A stretch of DNA of 64,000 bases from positions 1-64,000 of the forward strand of contig NZ_QGGW01000012.1 of NCBI RefSeq assembly GCF_003148775.1. The letters run 5' to 3'. Of this stretch, positions 47,940 to 57,034 are shown piece by piece. This stretch comes from Roseicyclus mahoneyensis (GTDB taxonomy: Bacteria > Pseudomonadota > Alphaproteobacteria > Rhodobacterales > Rhodobacteraceae). The translations under genes were made by a program, and so were the position numbers. The notes beneath the pieces were generated by a model that made no database searches, had not been told where the DNA came from, and saw nothing but the letters and a program-made list of their open reading frames with translations. Every line of letters begins with the position of its first letter. The first letter of the stretch is position 1.

Positions 47940-49301
47940 ATGGATTGCCCCATGGCTGCCCCTCCCCGCCCCGCCCCCGGCGCGCTTCGCGCCGAGATAG
48001 GCCCGCTCGTGTCGCTGTCCGTGCCGATGATGGTGGGTCTTTCGGCGATGACGCTGATGGGCGTGGTCGATACCGTCATGGTGGCCCCTTTGGGAACCGT
48101 GCCGCTGGCGGCCGTGGGCATCGCCTCGGCGGTCGGCATCCTGTTTCTCGCCAGCCTCTGGGGGATCATCACCATCATCGGTGTGCGCATGGCGCAAGCC
48201 CATGGCGGGGGCGACGCGCGCGCGGTCTCGGGCGAGTTGCGGGCTGGGGTGGCGCTTGGCGGCCTGAGCGGAGCTGCGGGCGCGGTGCTGATGCTTGCGC
48301 TGCTGCCGTTTCTGGGGCTGATCGGCCAGCCGCCCGAGGTTGTGACGGCCCTGCCGGTCTATTGGGCGCTGGTGGCCGTGGCGCTGGTGCCCTTCACCAT
48401 GTTCTTCGCGCTCAAGGTGCTGTTCGACACCATCGGGCGGCCCTGGGCGGGCGTGGCGCTCAGCTATCTCGGCGTGGCGCTCAATGTGCCGCTCAACTGG
48501 CTCCTGATCTACCACCTTGGCTTTGGCCTCGCAGGCGCCGGGCTCGCAAGCCTGCTTTCGCAATTGGCCACATTCGCCGCCGCTCTCCTCGCCTGGCGGC
48601 ACTGGAGCGCGCTTGCCCCCTTCCGCCAGCCTGCCCGCGGCCTTGCCCCCCGCATGCGCGCCCAATGGCGAGACGGCTGGCCGCTGATGCTGGGCTACGC
48701 AGGCGAGGGCGGGTCTTATGCGCTGATCGGCGTCATGATCGGCTGGCTGGGGGCCGAGGCGCTGGCGGCAAACCAGATCGTGCATGCGGTGGCGGGGGTC
48801 GCCTATGTCTTTCCACTGGGCATGGCGGGGGCGGCTTCCATCCGCGTCGGGCTGGCAGTAGGGGCGGACGAAGGCGCGCGGCTCAGGCCGCTCCTCAAGG
48901 CCGCGCTGCTGATCGTGACGGTCTGGATGCTGGGGGTCATGGCCGTCCTGCTGATCGCGGGTGAGACCATCGCGGGCACGCTGTCCGACGATCCGGCAGT
49001 CGTGGCGCTGGCGGCCACGCTGTTCCTTGCCGTCGCGGCCATGCAGGTGGCCGACGGCGTACAATCGACAACACTGGGCGCGCTGCGCGGCATGCTTGAC
49101 GCGCGCTGGCCGACCATGGTGTCGCTGATCGCCTATTGGCCTGTGGCCCTGCCCGCCAGCTATGCGATGGGCTTTACCCTTGGGTTTGGCGCGGTCGGCG
49201 TCTGGATCGGCTTTGCGCTTGGCCTTGCGACGGCCGCCGTGGTGCTGCCTTTGCGCTACTGGCACCTGACGCAGCCCCCGAAACCACCCCTGCCCCATTG
49301 A
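47940..49301 (+). CDS. MATE-family multidrug/metabolite exporter
   Basis: The polytopic protein of about 450 residues has the MATE repeats: LSVPMMVGLSAMTLMGVVDTVMV near the N-terminus and YAGEGGSYALIGVMIGWLG in the second half, with about 12 membrane segments. It likely uses Na+ or H+ to export cationic compounds. The start is uncertain: ATGs at 47940 and 47952 are in frame, as are earlier ones at 47871 and 47907, and no clear ribosome site is seen. Confidence 0.88.
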   Translation: MDCPMAAPPRPAPGALRAEIGPLVSLSVPMMVGLSAMTLMGVVDTVMVAPLGTVPLAAVGIASAVGILFLASLWGIITIIGVRMAQAHGGGDARAVSGELRAGVALGGLSGAAGAVLMLALLPFLGLIGQPPEVVTALPVYWALVAVALVPFTMFFALKVLFDTIGRPWAGVALSYLGVALNVPLNWLLIYHLGFGLAGAGLASLLSQLATFAAALLAWRHWSALAPFRQPARGLAPRMRAQWRDGWPLMLGYAGEGGSYALIGVMIGWLGAEALAANQIVHAVAGVAYVFPLGMAGAASIRVGLAVGADEGARLRPLLKAALLIVTVWMLGVMAVLLIAGETIAGTLSDDPAVVALAATLFLAVAAMQVADGVQSTTLGALRGMLDARWPTMVSLIAYWPVALPASYAMGFTLGFGAVGVWIGFALGLATAAVVLPLRYWHLTQPPKPPLPH

Positions 49302-49355
49302 TTTCCCCGCGCCCATGGCCCAAACCCGGCCGGACCACGGACCAATGGGGCGGAC

Positions 49356-50147
49356 ATGACACGGATCGACGATACTTTCGCGCGGCTCAAGGCCGAGGGG
49401 AAGAAGGCCTTCGTGGCCTATGTCATGGCGGGCGACCCTGACTATGAGACCTCGCTCCAGATCGTGAAGGCCTTGCCGGAGGCGGGCGTCGACATCATCG
49501 AGCTTGGCATGCCCTTTACCGACCCGATGGCCGATGGCGAGACGATCCAGCTGGCCGGCCAGCGCGCGCTTGAGGGCGGGCAGACGCTGGACAAGACGCT
49601 CCAGATCGCGCGCGAGTTGCGCAAGGATGATGACAAGACGCCGATCGTGATGATGGGCTATTACAACCCGATCTGGTCGCGCGGCGTGGATACTTTTCTG
49701 GCACAGGCGAAAGAGGCCGGGATCGACGGCCTGATCATCGTCGATCTGCCGCCCGAGGAGGATGACGAGCTTTGCATCCCAGCGCAGAAGGCCGGGCTGA
49801 ATTTCATCCGGCTGGCAACGCCGACGACCGACGACAAGCGCCTGCCCAAGGTGCTGCAAAACACGTCGGGCTTCGTCTACTATGTTTCCATCACCGGCAT
49901 CACGGGCGCGGCCGAGGCGCAGGCAGCGGACGTCGGCCCCGAGGTCGCGCGGATCAAGGCGCAAACAGACCTGCCGGTGATCGTGGGGTTCGGGATCAAG
50001 ACGCCCGAGGCCGCGCAGGCCATCGCGGGCGTGGCCGACGGCTGTGTGGTGGGATCGGCCATCGTGGCGCAAATCGCGGCGGGCAAGACGGTGGCTGAGA
50101 TTGCCGCCTTCGTCGCGGGGTTGGCCGCGGGCGCGCATCGCGCCTGA
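49356..50147 (+). CDS. trpA: Tryptophan synthase alpha subunit
   Basis: The 263-residue TIM barrel cleaves indole-glycerol phosphate to indole for TrpB. The catalytic Glu lies in [16 protein letters not shown] with the Asp just after. Further blocks are [23 protein letters not shown], and the phosphate-binding [10 protein letters not shown] and GSAIV. The partner trpB is at 8034-9260. Confidence 0.98.
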   Translation: MTRIDDTFARLKAEGKKAFVAYVMAGDPDYETSLQIVKALPEAGVDIIELGMPFTDPMADGETIQLAGQRALEGGQTLDKTLQIARELRKDDDKTPIVMMGYYNPIWSRGVDTFLAQAKEAGIDGLIIVDLPPEEDDELCIPAQKAGLNFIRLATPTTDDKRLPKVLQNTSGFVYYVSITGITGAAEAQAADVGPEVARIKAQTDLPVIVGFGIKTPEAAQAIAGVADGCVVGSAIVAQIAAGKTVAEIAAFVAGLAAGAHRA

Positions 50148-50238
50148 GGCGCGTCACAAAAAGAACAACGCCTGAAGCGCGTCCGAAAAGAACCACGCCT
50201 GAAGCGCGTCCGAAAAGAACCACGCATGAGGCGTGTCA
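50141..50238. repeat. Tandem 27-bp repeat after trpA
   Basis: Four units starting at 50141, 50169, 50196 and 50223 follow the pattern cgcctgaagcgcgt then ccgaaaagaacca, copies 2 and 3 being identical. Each has a short inverted repeat (ACGC...GCGT). They begin at the trpA stop codon. Confidence 0.85.
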
Positions 50239-50583
50239 GCCGTCTTCCATCAGAAAACGCGCGTTGACCCACCCCAGTTGCTCGCCCGCGAAGCTGACGA
50301 CGCACCAACGACTGTAGCGCCCAAGCTGCTGCTGCGCCGCCGGGGACAGGCTGAAATACTGCGTCTGCGTGACCGTGGGCGTGCAGGTGCCGACCTGTAG
50401 GCCGCGGGCATTGTGCGGCAGGGCGGTGATCGCGAAATACTCGGTCCCCGGCCCGACGCGCACGTTCAGCACGTCGTTCGAGGCGACGCCTGTAACGCGC
50501 CAAGCATCGGGGCCATCGGCGGTCGCAACGGCGGGCCCGGCAAGGACGAGGGCGGAAAGGGCGGAAAGGGCGAGACGGTGCAT
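50236..50583 (-). CDS. Secreted bacterial SH3-domain protein
   Basis: The 115-residue protein has a signal peptide (ALSALSALVLAGPAVATA, cleavage near residue 22) and one SH3b domain (NDVLNVRVGPGTEYFAITAL to GQLGWVNARFL) with a Cys pair likely forming a disulfide. Such proteins may bind peptidoglycan or ligands in the periplasm. It converges with trpA through the 27-bp repeats. Confidence 0.82.
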   Translation of the reverse strand: MHRLALSALSALVLAGPAVATADGPDAWRVTGVASNDVLNVRVGPGTEYFAITALPHNARGLQVGTCTPTVTQTQYFSLSPAAQQQLGRYSRWCVVSFAGEQLGWVNARFLMEDG

Positions 50584-50719
50584 GGCTGATCTCCTGTCAG
50601 GTGTGATCTGTCATCCGACAGCCTGACGTTCTGACCTTTTTCCCGCAATGGCGGTATCCCACCAGTTTCGCCGCAGGAAAACCCGGGTTTTCCGACACGA
50701 GAAACTGCAGGTTTGCGGC

Positions 50720-53700
50720 TCACCCGATCGCCGCCAACCTCTCCAGAGCGGCCTTGATCTTTCCAGCCTCATCCTCGCGCGCGGCAAGGTTTTCGCGGGC
50801 CTCGTCAACGATCTCCTCGGGCGCGCTTTCGATGAACTTGGGGTTGCTTAAGCGCCCCTTGAGACCGCCGATCTCCTTTCCGAGCTTTTCCAGTACCTTG
50901 TCGAGCCGCGCCTTTTCCTCGGCCACGTCGATCAGATCGGCGATGGGCAGGCCGAACACCGCGCCCTCGGCCGCGACGGTTATGGCACCCTTCGGCATGG
51001 CGCCGACCACCGTCACCTCGGACAGGCGCGCCAGCCGCTCGATCATGGCCGCGTTGCGCGCGAAAGCTGCCTGCCCGCGCGCGTCCAGCTCCACCTGCAA
51101 GAGCTGCACCTTGAGGCCTGCGGGCACATGCATCTGACTGCGGACGGACCGGATTTCCTCGATCAGCCCGATGACCCAACCCATCTCGCGGTCTGCGCCT
51201 TCGTCGATCAACTCGGCCCCGTAGATCGGCCAATCGGCATGGACCAGCATGGTGTCGCGCGTCGTGATCGCGCCCCAAAGCTCTTCGGTGATGAAGGGCA
51301 TGGTGGGGTGCAGCAAGATCAGGCACTGGTCGATGACCCAAGCCATCGTGGCCCGCGTCTCGGCGATCACCGCCTCGTCGCCCGAAGACAGGAGCGGCTT
51401 GGCGAATTCCACATACCAGTCGCAGACGCGCCCCCAGACAAAGGCGTAAAGCCCGTTGGCCGCGTCGTTGAAGCGGTAGCCTGCCAGCGCCTCGTCATGG
51501 GCCAGCCGCGCGCGGGCGGTTTCGCCCACGATCCAGCGGTTGACCGTCTGGGTGACGGCGGCGGGATCGAAGCCCGGCACCGGCTTGCACGCGTTCATCT
51601 CGGCGAAGCGGGCGGCGTTCCAAAGTTTGGTGCCGAAATTGCGGTAGCCTGCAATGCGGTCCTTGCTGAGTTTCAGGTCGCGCCCCATGGCGGCCATGGA
51701 GGTCAGCGTGAACCGCACGGCATCGGCGCCGAACTCGTCGATCAGCTCCAGCGGGTCGAGCACGTTGCCGATGGATTTCGACATCTTGCGCCCCTTCTCG
51801 TCACGGACGAGGGCGTGGACATAGACGTCGCGGAACGGCACCTCGCCTGTCACGGCCAGTTGCATCATCATCATCCGGGCGACCCAGAAAAAGATGATGT
51901 CGAAGCCTGACACCAGGGTTGAGGTCGGGAAGTAGCGTTTCAGTTCCGGCGTCTGCTCCGGCCAGCCCAGCGTCCCGATGGGCCAGAGCCCGGAGGAGAA
52001 CCAGGTGTCGAGAACGTCTGCGTCGCGCCAGACCGGGTAGACCAGATGGGTCAGATCCTCGGTCAGTGCGTACTGCGCAAGGCTTTCGGCGAACAGATGC
52101 GCGGCCTCGGCCCGGTCGGCGACCTCGACCACGGCGGCGTGGTTCAGCGGCATGGGCAGACCCGCCAGCACATCGGCGAACTTGTCCTTCACGGCCTCGA
52201 ACCCGGCCGCAGCGTGGTGGCGTTCATCCCCCTTCAGCAGCGTCTGCGCACTCAGAAGGCGGCCCATTTCGACCACATCAAGCACGCCGTCGCCCTCATC
52301 GTCGCGGAACCCATGCGCGCCAAGGTCAAACCCATACCACACCGGGATCTGGTGCCCCCACCACAGCTGGCGCGAGATCGTCCATGGCTCGATATTCTCC
52401 AGCCAGTGGAAATAGACCTTGCGGTGCTGCTCGGGCATGATCTGGGTCCGCCCGTCGCGCACCGCATCCAGCGCGGGGCCAACGATCTTGGCGGTGTCGA
52501 CGAACCACTGGTCGGTCAGCATGGGCTCGATCACCACCTTGGACCGGTCGCCATAGGGCTGGGTGATCACCTTAGCCTCGACCAGCGGGACGAGGCTGGG
52601 CAGGTCTTCGCCCTCAGTCGCGGCTTGCGCGCCGTCATCCCCGGCTTGACCGGGGATCTCTTGCCCCTGAGATCCTCGGGTCGAGCCCGAGGATGACCGG
52701 CTCGCGCCCGAGGATGACCCGAGGCGAGGGTCGTCGGCCTGCGTCATCACGGCCAAGCCCTCGGCCGTGATCTCCTCGACCACGCGCTTGCGCGCCTCGA
52801 ACCGATCCAGCCCCCGCAGATGGTCAGGCACCAAATTCAGCGCATCGGCCTCGGTCTCGGTGAGTGTCCGCTCGCCATTGGCCACGGCCTGCGCCACGGC
52901 GGCCGCCTCGGCATAGGGCGCGCCATCGTCGCGCAGATGAGCCTTGCCATCCATCAGCCGGTAGCACGGGATGCCCCCGCGCTTGGCCACGCCATAGTCG
53001 TTGAAATCATGCGCCCCGGTGATCTTGACCGCGCCCGAGCCAAAACTCGGGTCGGGGTATTCGTCGGTGATGATCGGGATGAGGCGGCGGTGTTCCTTGG
53101 GCCCTACAGGGATTTCGCACAGCAATCCCACGATGGGCTTGTATCGCTCATCCCCCGGATGCACTGCGACCGCACCATCGCCCAGCATGGTCTCGGGCCG
53201 GGTCGTAGCGATGGAGATATAGTCGCGCGTCTCGCGCAGGGTCACGTTGCCCGCTTCATCTTTCTCGACATACTCATAGGTTTGTCCACCGGCGAGCGGA
53301 TATTTGAAATGCCACATGTGGCCGGGGGTCTCGACATTCTCGACCTCGAGATCGCTGATCGCCGTCTCGAAATGCGGGTCCCAGTTCACCAGCCGCTTGC
53401 CGCGGTAGATGTAGCCCTTTTCGTACATGTCCACGAAGACCTTGATGACGGCATCGTGGAAATTGCCGTCCTCGCCTGCAGGCGCCCCCGGCGCGCCCGA
53501 CATGGTGAAGGCCTCGCGCGACCAGTCGCAGGACGCGCCAAGGCGCTTGAGCTGTTGGCGGATCGTGCCGCCCGATTTCGCCTTCCACGCCCAGACATGG
53601 GACAAGAAGTCCTCGCGCGTCATGTCGCGGCGGGTCTTGCCCTCTTTCGCCAGTTCCCGCTCGACGACCATCTGCGTGGCAATGCCCGCATGGTCCGTGC

Positions 53701-53938
53701 CCGGCTGCCACAGCGTGTCAAAGCCGCGCATCCGGTGCCAGCGCGTCAGCACATCTTGCAGCGTGTTGTTGAAGGCATGGCCCACATGCAAAACGCCCGT
53801 CACATTGGGTGGCGGGATCATGATGGCAAACGGCTCTGCCCCCGGTTTCGCGTTGGCGCCCGCGCTGAAACAGCCGGCGGCTTCCCATTCGGCGTAGATG
53901 CGGGCCTCGGCCTCGGTCGCGTCAAAGCTCTTGTCCAT
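50720..53938 (-). CDS. valS: Valyl-tRNA synthetase
   Basis: The class Ia synthetase has [16 protein letters not shown] (HIGH motif as HVGH), an editing CP1 domain, [14 protein letters not shown] (KMSKS), an anticodon-binding region and a C-terminal coiled coil ([19 protein letters not shown] on). It has 1072 residues against 951 in E. coli. Residues ~400-445 are a Ser/Gly-rich insert encoded by palindromic repeats (52633-52720) read in frame. The insert lies in the editing-domain part before [14 protein letters not shown], so it is probably a surface loop. Confidence 0.97.
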   Translation of the reverse strand: MDKSFDATEAEARIYAEWEAAGCFSAGANAKPGAEPFAIMIPPPNVTGVLHVGHAFNNTLQDVLTRWHRMRGFDTLWQPGTDHAGIATQMVVERELAKEGKTRRDMTREDFLSHVWAWKAKSGGTIRQQLKRLGASCDWSREAFTMSGAPGAPAGEDGNFHDAVIKVFVDMYEKGYIYRGKRLVNWDPHFETAISDLEVENVETPGHMWHFKYPLAGGQTYEYVEKDEAGNVTLRETRDYISIATTRPETMLGDGAVAVHPGDERYKPIVGLLCEIPVGPKEHRRLIPIITDEYPDPSFGSGAVKITGAHDFNDYGVAKRGGIPCYRLMDGKAHLRDDGAPYAEAAAVAQAVANGERTLTETEADALNLVPDHLRGLDRFEARKRVVEEITAEGLAVMTQADDPRLGSSSGASRSSSGSTRGSQGQEIPGQAGDDGAQAATEGEDLPSLVPLVEAKVITQPYGDRSKVVIEPMLTDQWFVDTAKIVGPALDAVRDGRTQIMPEQHRKVYFHWLENIEPWTISRQLWWGHQIPVWYGFDLGAHGFRDDEGDGVLDVVEMGRLLSAQTLLKGDERHHAAAGFEAVKDKFADVLAGLPMPLNHAAVVEVADRAEAAHLFAESLAQYALTEDLTHLVYPVWRDADVLDTWFSSGLWPIGTLGWPEQTPELKRYFPTSTLVSGFDIIFFWVARMMMMQLAVTGEVPFRDVYVHALVRDEKGRKMSKSIGNVLDPLELIDEFGADAVRFTLTSMAAMGRDLKLSKDRIAGYRNFGTKLWNAARFAEMNACKPVPGFDPAAVTQTVNRWIVGETARARLAHDEALAGYRFNDAANGLYAFVWGRVCDWYVEFAKPLLSSGDEAVIAETRATMAWVIDQCLILLHPTMPFITEELWGAITTRDTMLVHADWPIYGAELIDEGADREMGWVIGLIEEIRSVRSQMHVPAGLKVQLLQVELDARGQAAFARNAAMIERLARLSEVTVVGAMPKGAITVAAEGAVFGLPIADLIDVAEEKARLDKVLEKLGKEIGGLKGRLSNPKFIESAPEEIVDEARENLAAREDEAGKIKAALERLAAIG
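52633..52720. repeat. Palindromic repeat element inside valS
   Basis: Two hairpins follow each other: ATCCCCGG-N5-CCGGGGAT (52636-52656) and ATCCTCGGG-N5-CCCGAGGAT (52672-52694), then a half copy. GTCATCCCCGGCTTGACC is typical of intergenic palindromic repeats in alphaproteobacteria; here the unit is within a coding frame. Confidence 0.8.
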
Positions 53939-54012
53939 GGGATCACGCCTCTCGTCTCGGGTTTGCCGTGTCAGTTACCCAATGGGGGGACCAAGGGAAA
54001 GGGGGCAGAGGA

Positions 54013-55059
54013 TCAGGCGATCGCCGCAAGAACCCGTTCCGCAGCCAGATCCAGCGCGGCGGGCCCCAGATCACCGCCATCGACATGGGCGATCACGGCG
54101 CTCTCGTCCGCGCGCCTCAGCCGCGCATAGGCCGGGTCGTAATGGGCCGCGATGAGCGAGGCCGCCAGCGCTTCCGCCTCCCCCGCCGCCAGAAGGGCGA
54201 GCCAACCGTCGACCGTGGCATTGCCCGCCAGCGCACGCAGCCCGTTCAGCCGCCGCGCTAAACCCTCGGCATCGGCCATCAGATCCGCGTAGATCCCCGC
54301 GAGATAGCACGCACGCGCCTGCGGCTCCGCCACCAACACGATCCTTGGCGCGTCGCGCATCGCCACCCACAGCGCAGGAGGCAAGCGCAAGGTGCCGATC
54401 CGCGCCGACTCCGCCTCCACCAGAAGGGGGCGGGCGGGATCGAGGCCGGACAAGGCTGCAATCAGCGCCGTCTCGAAGCCCTTTTGCGCAGGCTGGTCGC
54501 CCATCACATCGCCAAGGATGGACCCGCGATGGTTCGCCAAACCCTCGAGGTCGATCACCTGCCCCCCCAAGGCGGCCACGCGATTGAGAACCTCGGTCTT
54601 GGCGGTGCCGGTATATCCATCCAGCCGGATCACGCGGACCGGCAGCGAGGCGTCGTACAAGCGTCCCACAACATGCCGCCGCCACGTCCGATAGCCGCCC
54701 TCCAGCACCTCGGCCCGCCAGCCGATCTGCTGCAGGATCGAGGCGAAAGACCCCGACCGCTGCCCGCCGCGCCAGCAATAGACCAGAGGCCGCCAGCCGC
54801 CGCCGAACTGCATCAGGCGTTCCTCGATATGGGCGGCCGCATTCCGTGCGACCAAGGCTGCGCCGATCTTACGCGCGGTGAAGGGACTGTCCTGCACATA
54901 GATCGTGCCAACCTCAGCCCGCTCCGCATCCGACAGGACCGGCATGGAGATCGCGCCGGGCACATGATCCTCGGCGAATTCCGACGGGCTCCTGACATCA
55001 AGGATCGCGTCGAACCCCGCCGCCGCAAGCACGCCCGGATCGGTAAAGCGGTAGGCCAC
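54013..55059 (-). CDS. mnmH: tRNA 2-selenouridine synthase
   Basis: The 348-residue protein has an N-terminal rhodanese domain (LDVRSPSEFAEDHVPGAI, catalytic Cys in VYCWRGGQRSGS) and a P-loop domain (LDGYTGTAKTEVL). This is the MnmH/SelU pattern that replaces sulfur by selenium at the tRNA wobble 2-thiouridine. A selenophosphate synthetase was not seen in the window. The start is GTG at 55059, 5 nt after the upstream stop. Confidence 0.92.
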   Translation of the reverse strand: MAYRFTDPGVLAAAGFDAILDVRSPSEFAEDHVPGAISMPVLSDAERAEVGTIYVQDSPFTARKIGAALVARNAAAHIEERLMQFGGGWRPLVYCWRGGQRSGSFASILQQIGWRAEVLEGGYRTWRRHVVGRLYDASLPVRVIRLDGYTGTAKTEVLNRVAALGGQVIDLEGLANHRGSILGDVMGDQPAQKGFETALIAALSGLDPARPLLVEAESARIGTLRLPPALWVAMRDAPRIVLVAEPQARACYLAGIYADLMADAEGLARRLNGLRALAGNATVDGWLALLAAGEAEALAASLIAAHYDPAYARLRRADESAVIAHVDGGDLGPAALDLAAERVLAAIA

Positions 55060-55064
55060 GGGCG

Positions 55065-55949
55065 TCAGACGTCGCCGCCCGTCATCTTGCGGAAGCGCTG
55101 GATCAGGCTGGAGGTATCCCAGCGCCCGCCGCCCATCTGCTGCACCTCGGCGTAGAACTGGTCGACAATCGCCGTGACGGGCAGCGAGACCCCGATTTCC
55201 TTGGCCTGTCCCAGCGCGATGCCCAGATCCTTGCGCATCCAGTCGACGGCAAAACCGTGGGTGAAGTGGTTGTCGACCATCGTGCCTGCGCGGTTTTGCA
55301 ACTGCCACGACCCACCCGCGCCCTGAGACACCAGATCGGCCACCTTTTTGGGATCAAGGCCCGCCTGCATGGCAAAGAACAGCCCCTCCGACATCGCCTG
55401 CACAAGGCCCGCGATACAGATCTGGTTGACCATCTTGGTCAGCTGCCCCGCGCCCACATCGCCGAAATGGACGGTCGCCTTGGAATAGGCGGCGACGATG
55501 GGCTCGGCGGCGGCGAAATGCGCCGCATCGCCGCCGCACATGATCGCCAGCTTTCCGTTTTCCGCGCCCGCCTGCCCGCCCGACACCGGCGCATCGACAT
55601 AGCCCACACCCTGCGCTGCGGCCTGTGCCGCAAGCTCGCGCGTGACCGTGGCCGACACCGTGGTGTGATCGACAAACACTGCGCCCGATTTCATGCCCGC
55701 CAGCGCGCCATCCGGCCCGGTAACGACCGACCGCAGATCGTCATCATTGCCGACGCAAGCCATCACGAAATCACAGCCTTCGGCCGCTTCGCGGGGCGTC
55801 GCGGCAAAGCCACCGCCATGGGTCGCAGCCCAGGCTTCTGCCTTGGCCGTCGTGCGGTTATAAACCGTCACCTCATGGCCTGCGTTTTTCAGATGCGCCG
55901 CCATCGGTGCGCCCATCACGCCCAAGCCCAGAAATGCCAGTTTCGCCAT
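55065..55949 (-). CDS. 3-hydroxyisobutyrate dehydrogenase-family NAD(P) oxidoreductase
   Basis: The 294-residue protein has the N-terminal Rossmann block FLGLGVMGAPMAAHLKNAGH, the family motif VDAPVSGGQAGAENGKLAIMCGG and the catalytic Lys in GAGQLTKMVNQ. It is of the beta-hydroxyacid dehydrogenase group; tartronate semialdehyde reductase or an imine-reductase-like role is possible. It is cotranscribed with mnmH. Confidence 0.9.
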   Translation of the reverse strand: MAKLAFLGLGVMGAPMAAHLKNAGHEVTVYNRTTAKAEAWAATHGGGFAATPREAAEGCDFVMACVGNDDDLRSVVTGPDGALAGMKSGAVFVDHTTVSATVTRELAAQAAAQGVGYVDAPVSGGQAGAENGKLAIMCGGDAAHFAAAEPIVAAYSKATVHFGDVGAGQLTKMVNQICIAGLVQAMSEGLFFAMQAGLDPKKVADLVSQGAGGSWQLQNRAGTMVDNHFTHGFAVDWMRKDLGIALGQAKEIGVSLPVTAIVDQFYAEVQQMGGGRWDTSSLIQRFRKMTGGDV

Positions 55950-56081
55950 TGTTCGCCCCTTAATGCCGGTTTGCCGTCGCGCCGGACCCTAGCAGGCGCG
56001 GCCCCCGTGTCCAGATGTCCCCCCCTATCGACGGATCGTTGCATCTGCACTAATCTTGACCCGAGAAGTGGGGAGAAGATC

Positions 56082-57029
56082 ATGGCCAAGGCCTTCGCAT
56101 CGGCGGGCGACCTGTCCGAAAAGAAAACCAGCTTCACCGAAATCGGCGAAGGGCTTTATGCCTTCACGGCGCAGGGCGACCCCAATTCCGGGGTCATCAT
56201 CGGCGACGAGAGCGTGATGATCGTCGAGGCACAGGCCACGCCCCGCCTTGCGCGCAAGGTGATCGACTGCGTGCGGTCCGTCACGGACAAGCCGATATCG
56301 CACCTTGTGCTGACCCATTACCACGCCGTCCGGGTGCTGGGGGCTTCCGCCTATGGAGCGCCGCAGATCATCATGTCCGACACCGCGCGCGCCATGGTGG
56401 TCGAGCGGGGCCAGGAGGATTGGGACAGCGAGTTTGCCCGCTTCCCCCGTCTGTTCCAGGGGCATGAGGAGATCCCCGGCCTCACCTGGCCCACGACGAC
56501 CTTTTCCGAGGCCATGACCGTCTACCTCGGCAACCGTCGCGTCGACATCTTCACGCCCGGCCGCGCGCACACCGCAGGCGACGCCGCGATCTGGGTGCCC
56601 GATGCCGAGGTGATGTTCACCGGCGACATCGTCGAATACCACTCCGCCTGCTACTGCGGCGACGGGCATTTCGCCGATTGGGGCGATACGCTCGACGTTA
56701 TCGCTGGGTTCAAGCCCCGCGCCATCGCGCCGGGACGGGGCGACGCGCTGATCGGCGAGACGGTCGGGCTTGCCATCGAAAGCACGCGGGATTTCGTGCA
56801 ATCGACCTTCGACCCCGTTGCCCGCGTGGCCGCCCGTGGCGGTTCGTTGAAAGAGGCGATGGCCGCCGCCCGCGCCACCTGCGACCCCAAGTTCAGCGAC
56901 TTTGCCATCTACGAGCATTGCCTGCCCTTCAACGTCGCCCGCGCCTATGACGAGGCGCGCGGCCTTGACCACCCACGCATCTGGACCGCCGCGCGCGACG
57001 CCGAGATGTGGGCGGCGCTGCAAGGCTGA
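56082..57029 (+). CDS. MBL-fold metallo-hydrolase with altered metal motif
   Basis: The 315-residue product has the MBL fold (IGEGLYAFTAQGDPNSGVII, LVLTHYHAVRVLGAS, PGRAHTAGDAAIWV, VMFTGDIVE). The usual HxHxDH motif reads H-Y-H-A-V-R, so the Asp and third His of the dinuclear site are missing, as in a known subgroup next to FAD monooxygenases. It may hydrolyse a product of the adjacent hydroxylase. GGGAG lies before the ATG; the next gene starts 5 nt after. Confidence 0.88.
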   Translation: MAKAFASAGDLSEKKTSFTEIGEGLYAFTAQGDPNSGVIIGDESVMIVEAQATPRLARKVIDCVRSVTDKPISHLVLTHYHAVRVLGASAYGAPQIIMSDTARAMVVERGQEDWDSEFARFPRLFQGHEEIPGLTWPTTTFSEAMTVYLGNRRVDIFTPGRAHTAGDAAIWVPDAEVMFTGDIVEYHSACYCGDGHFADWGDTLDVIAGFKPRAIAPGRGDALIGETVGLAIESTRDFVQSTFDPVARVAARGGSLKEAMAAARATCDPKFSDFAIYEHCLPFNVARAYDEARGLDHPRIWTAARDAEMWAALQG

Positions 57030-57034
57030 GCGCG

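Noticed and set aside
47814-50138. 774-codon minus-strand frame opposite the MATE and trpA genes
   Set aside because: The product is a His/Gln/Arg-rich nonsense sequence typical of an antisense frame; the plus-strand genes are recognised.
50141-50238. CRISPR array from 27-bp repeats
   Set aside because: The units are directly adjacent, without unique spacers, and no cas genes are near.
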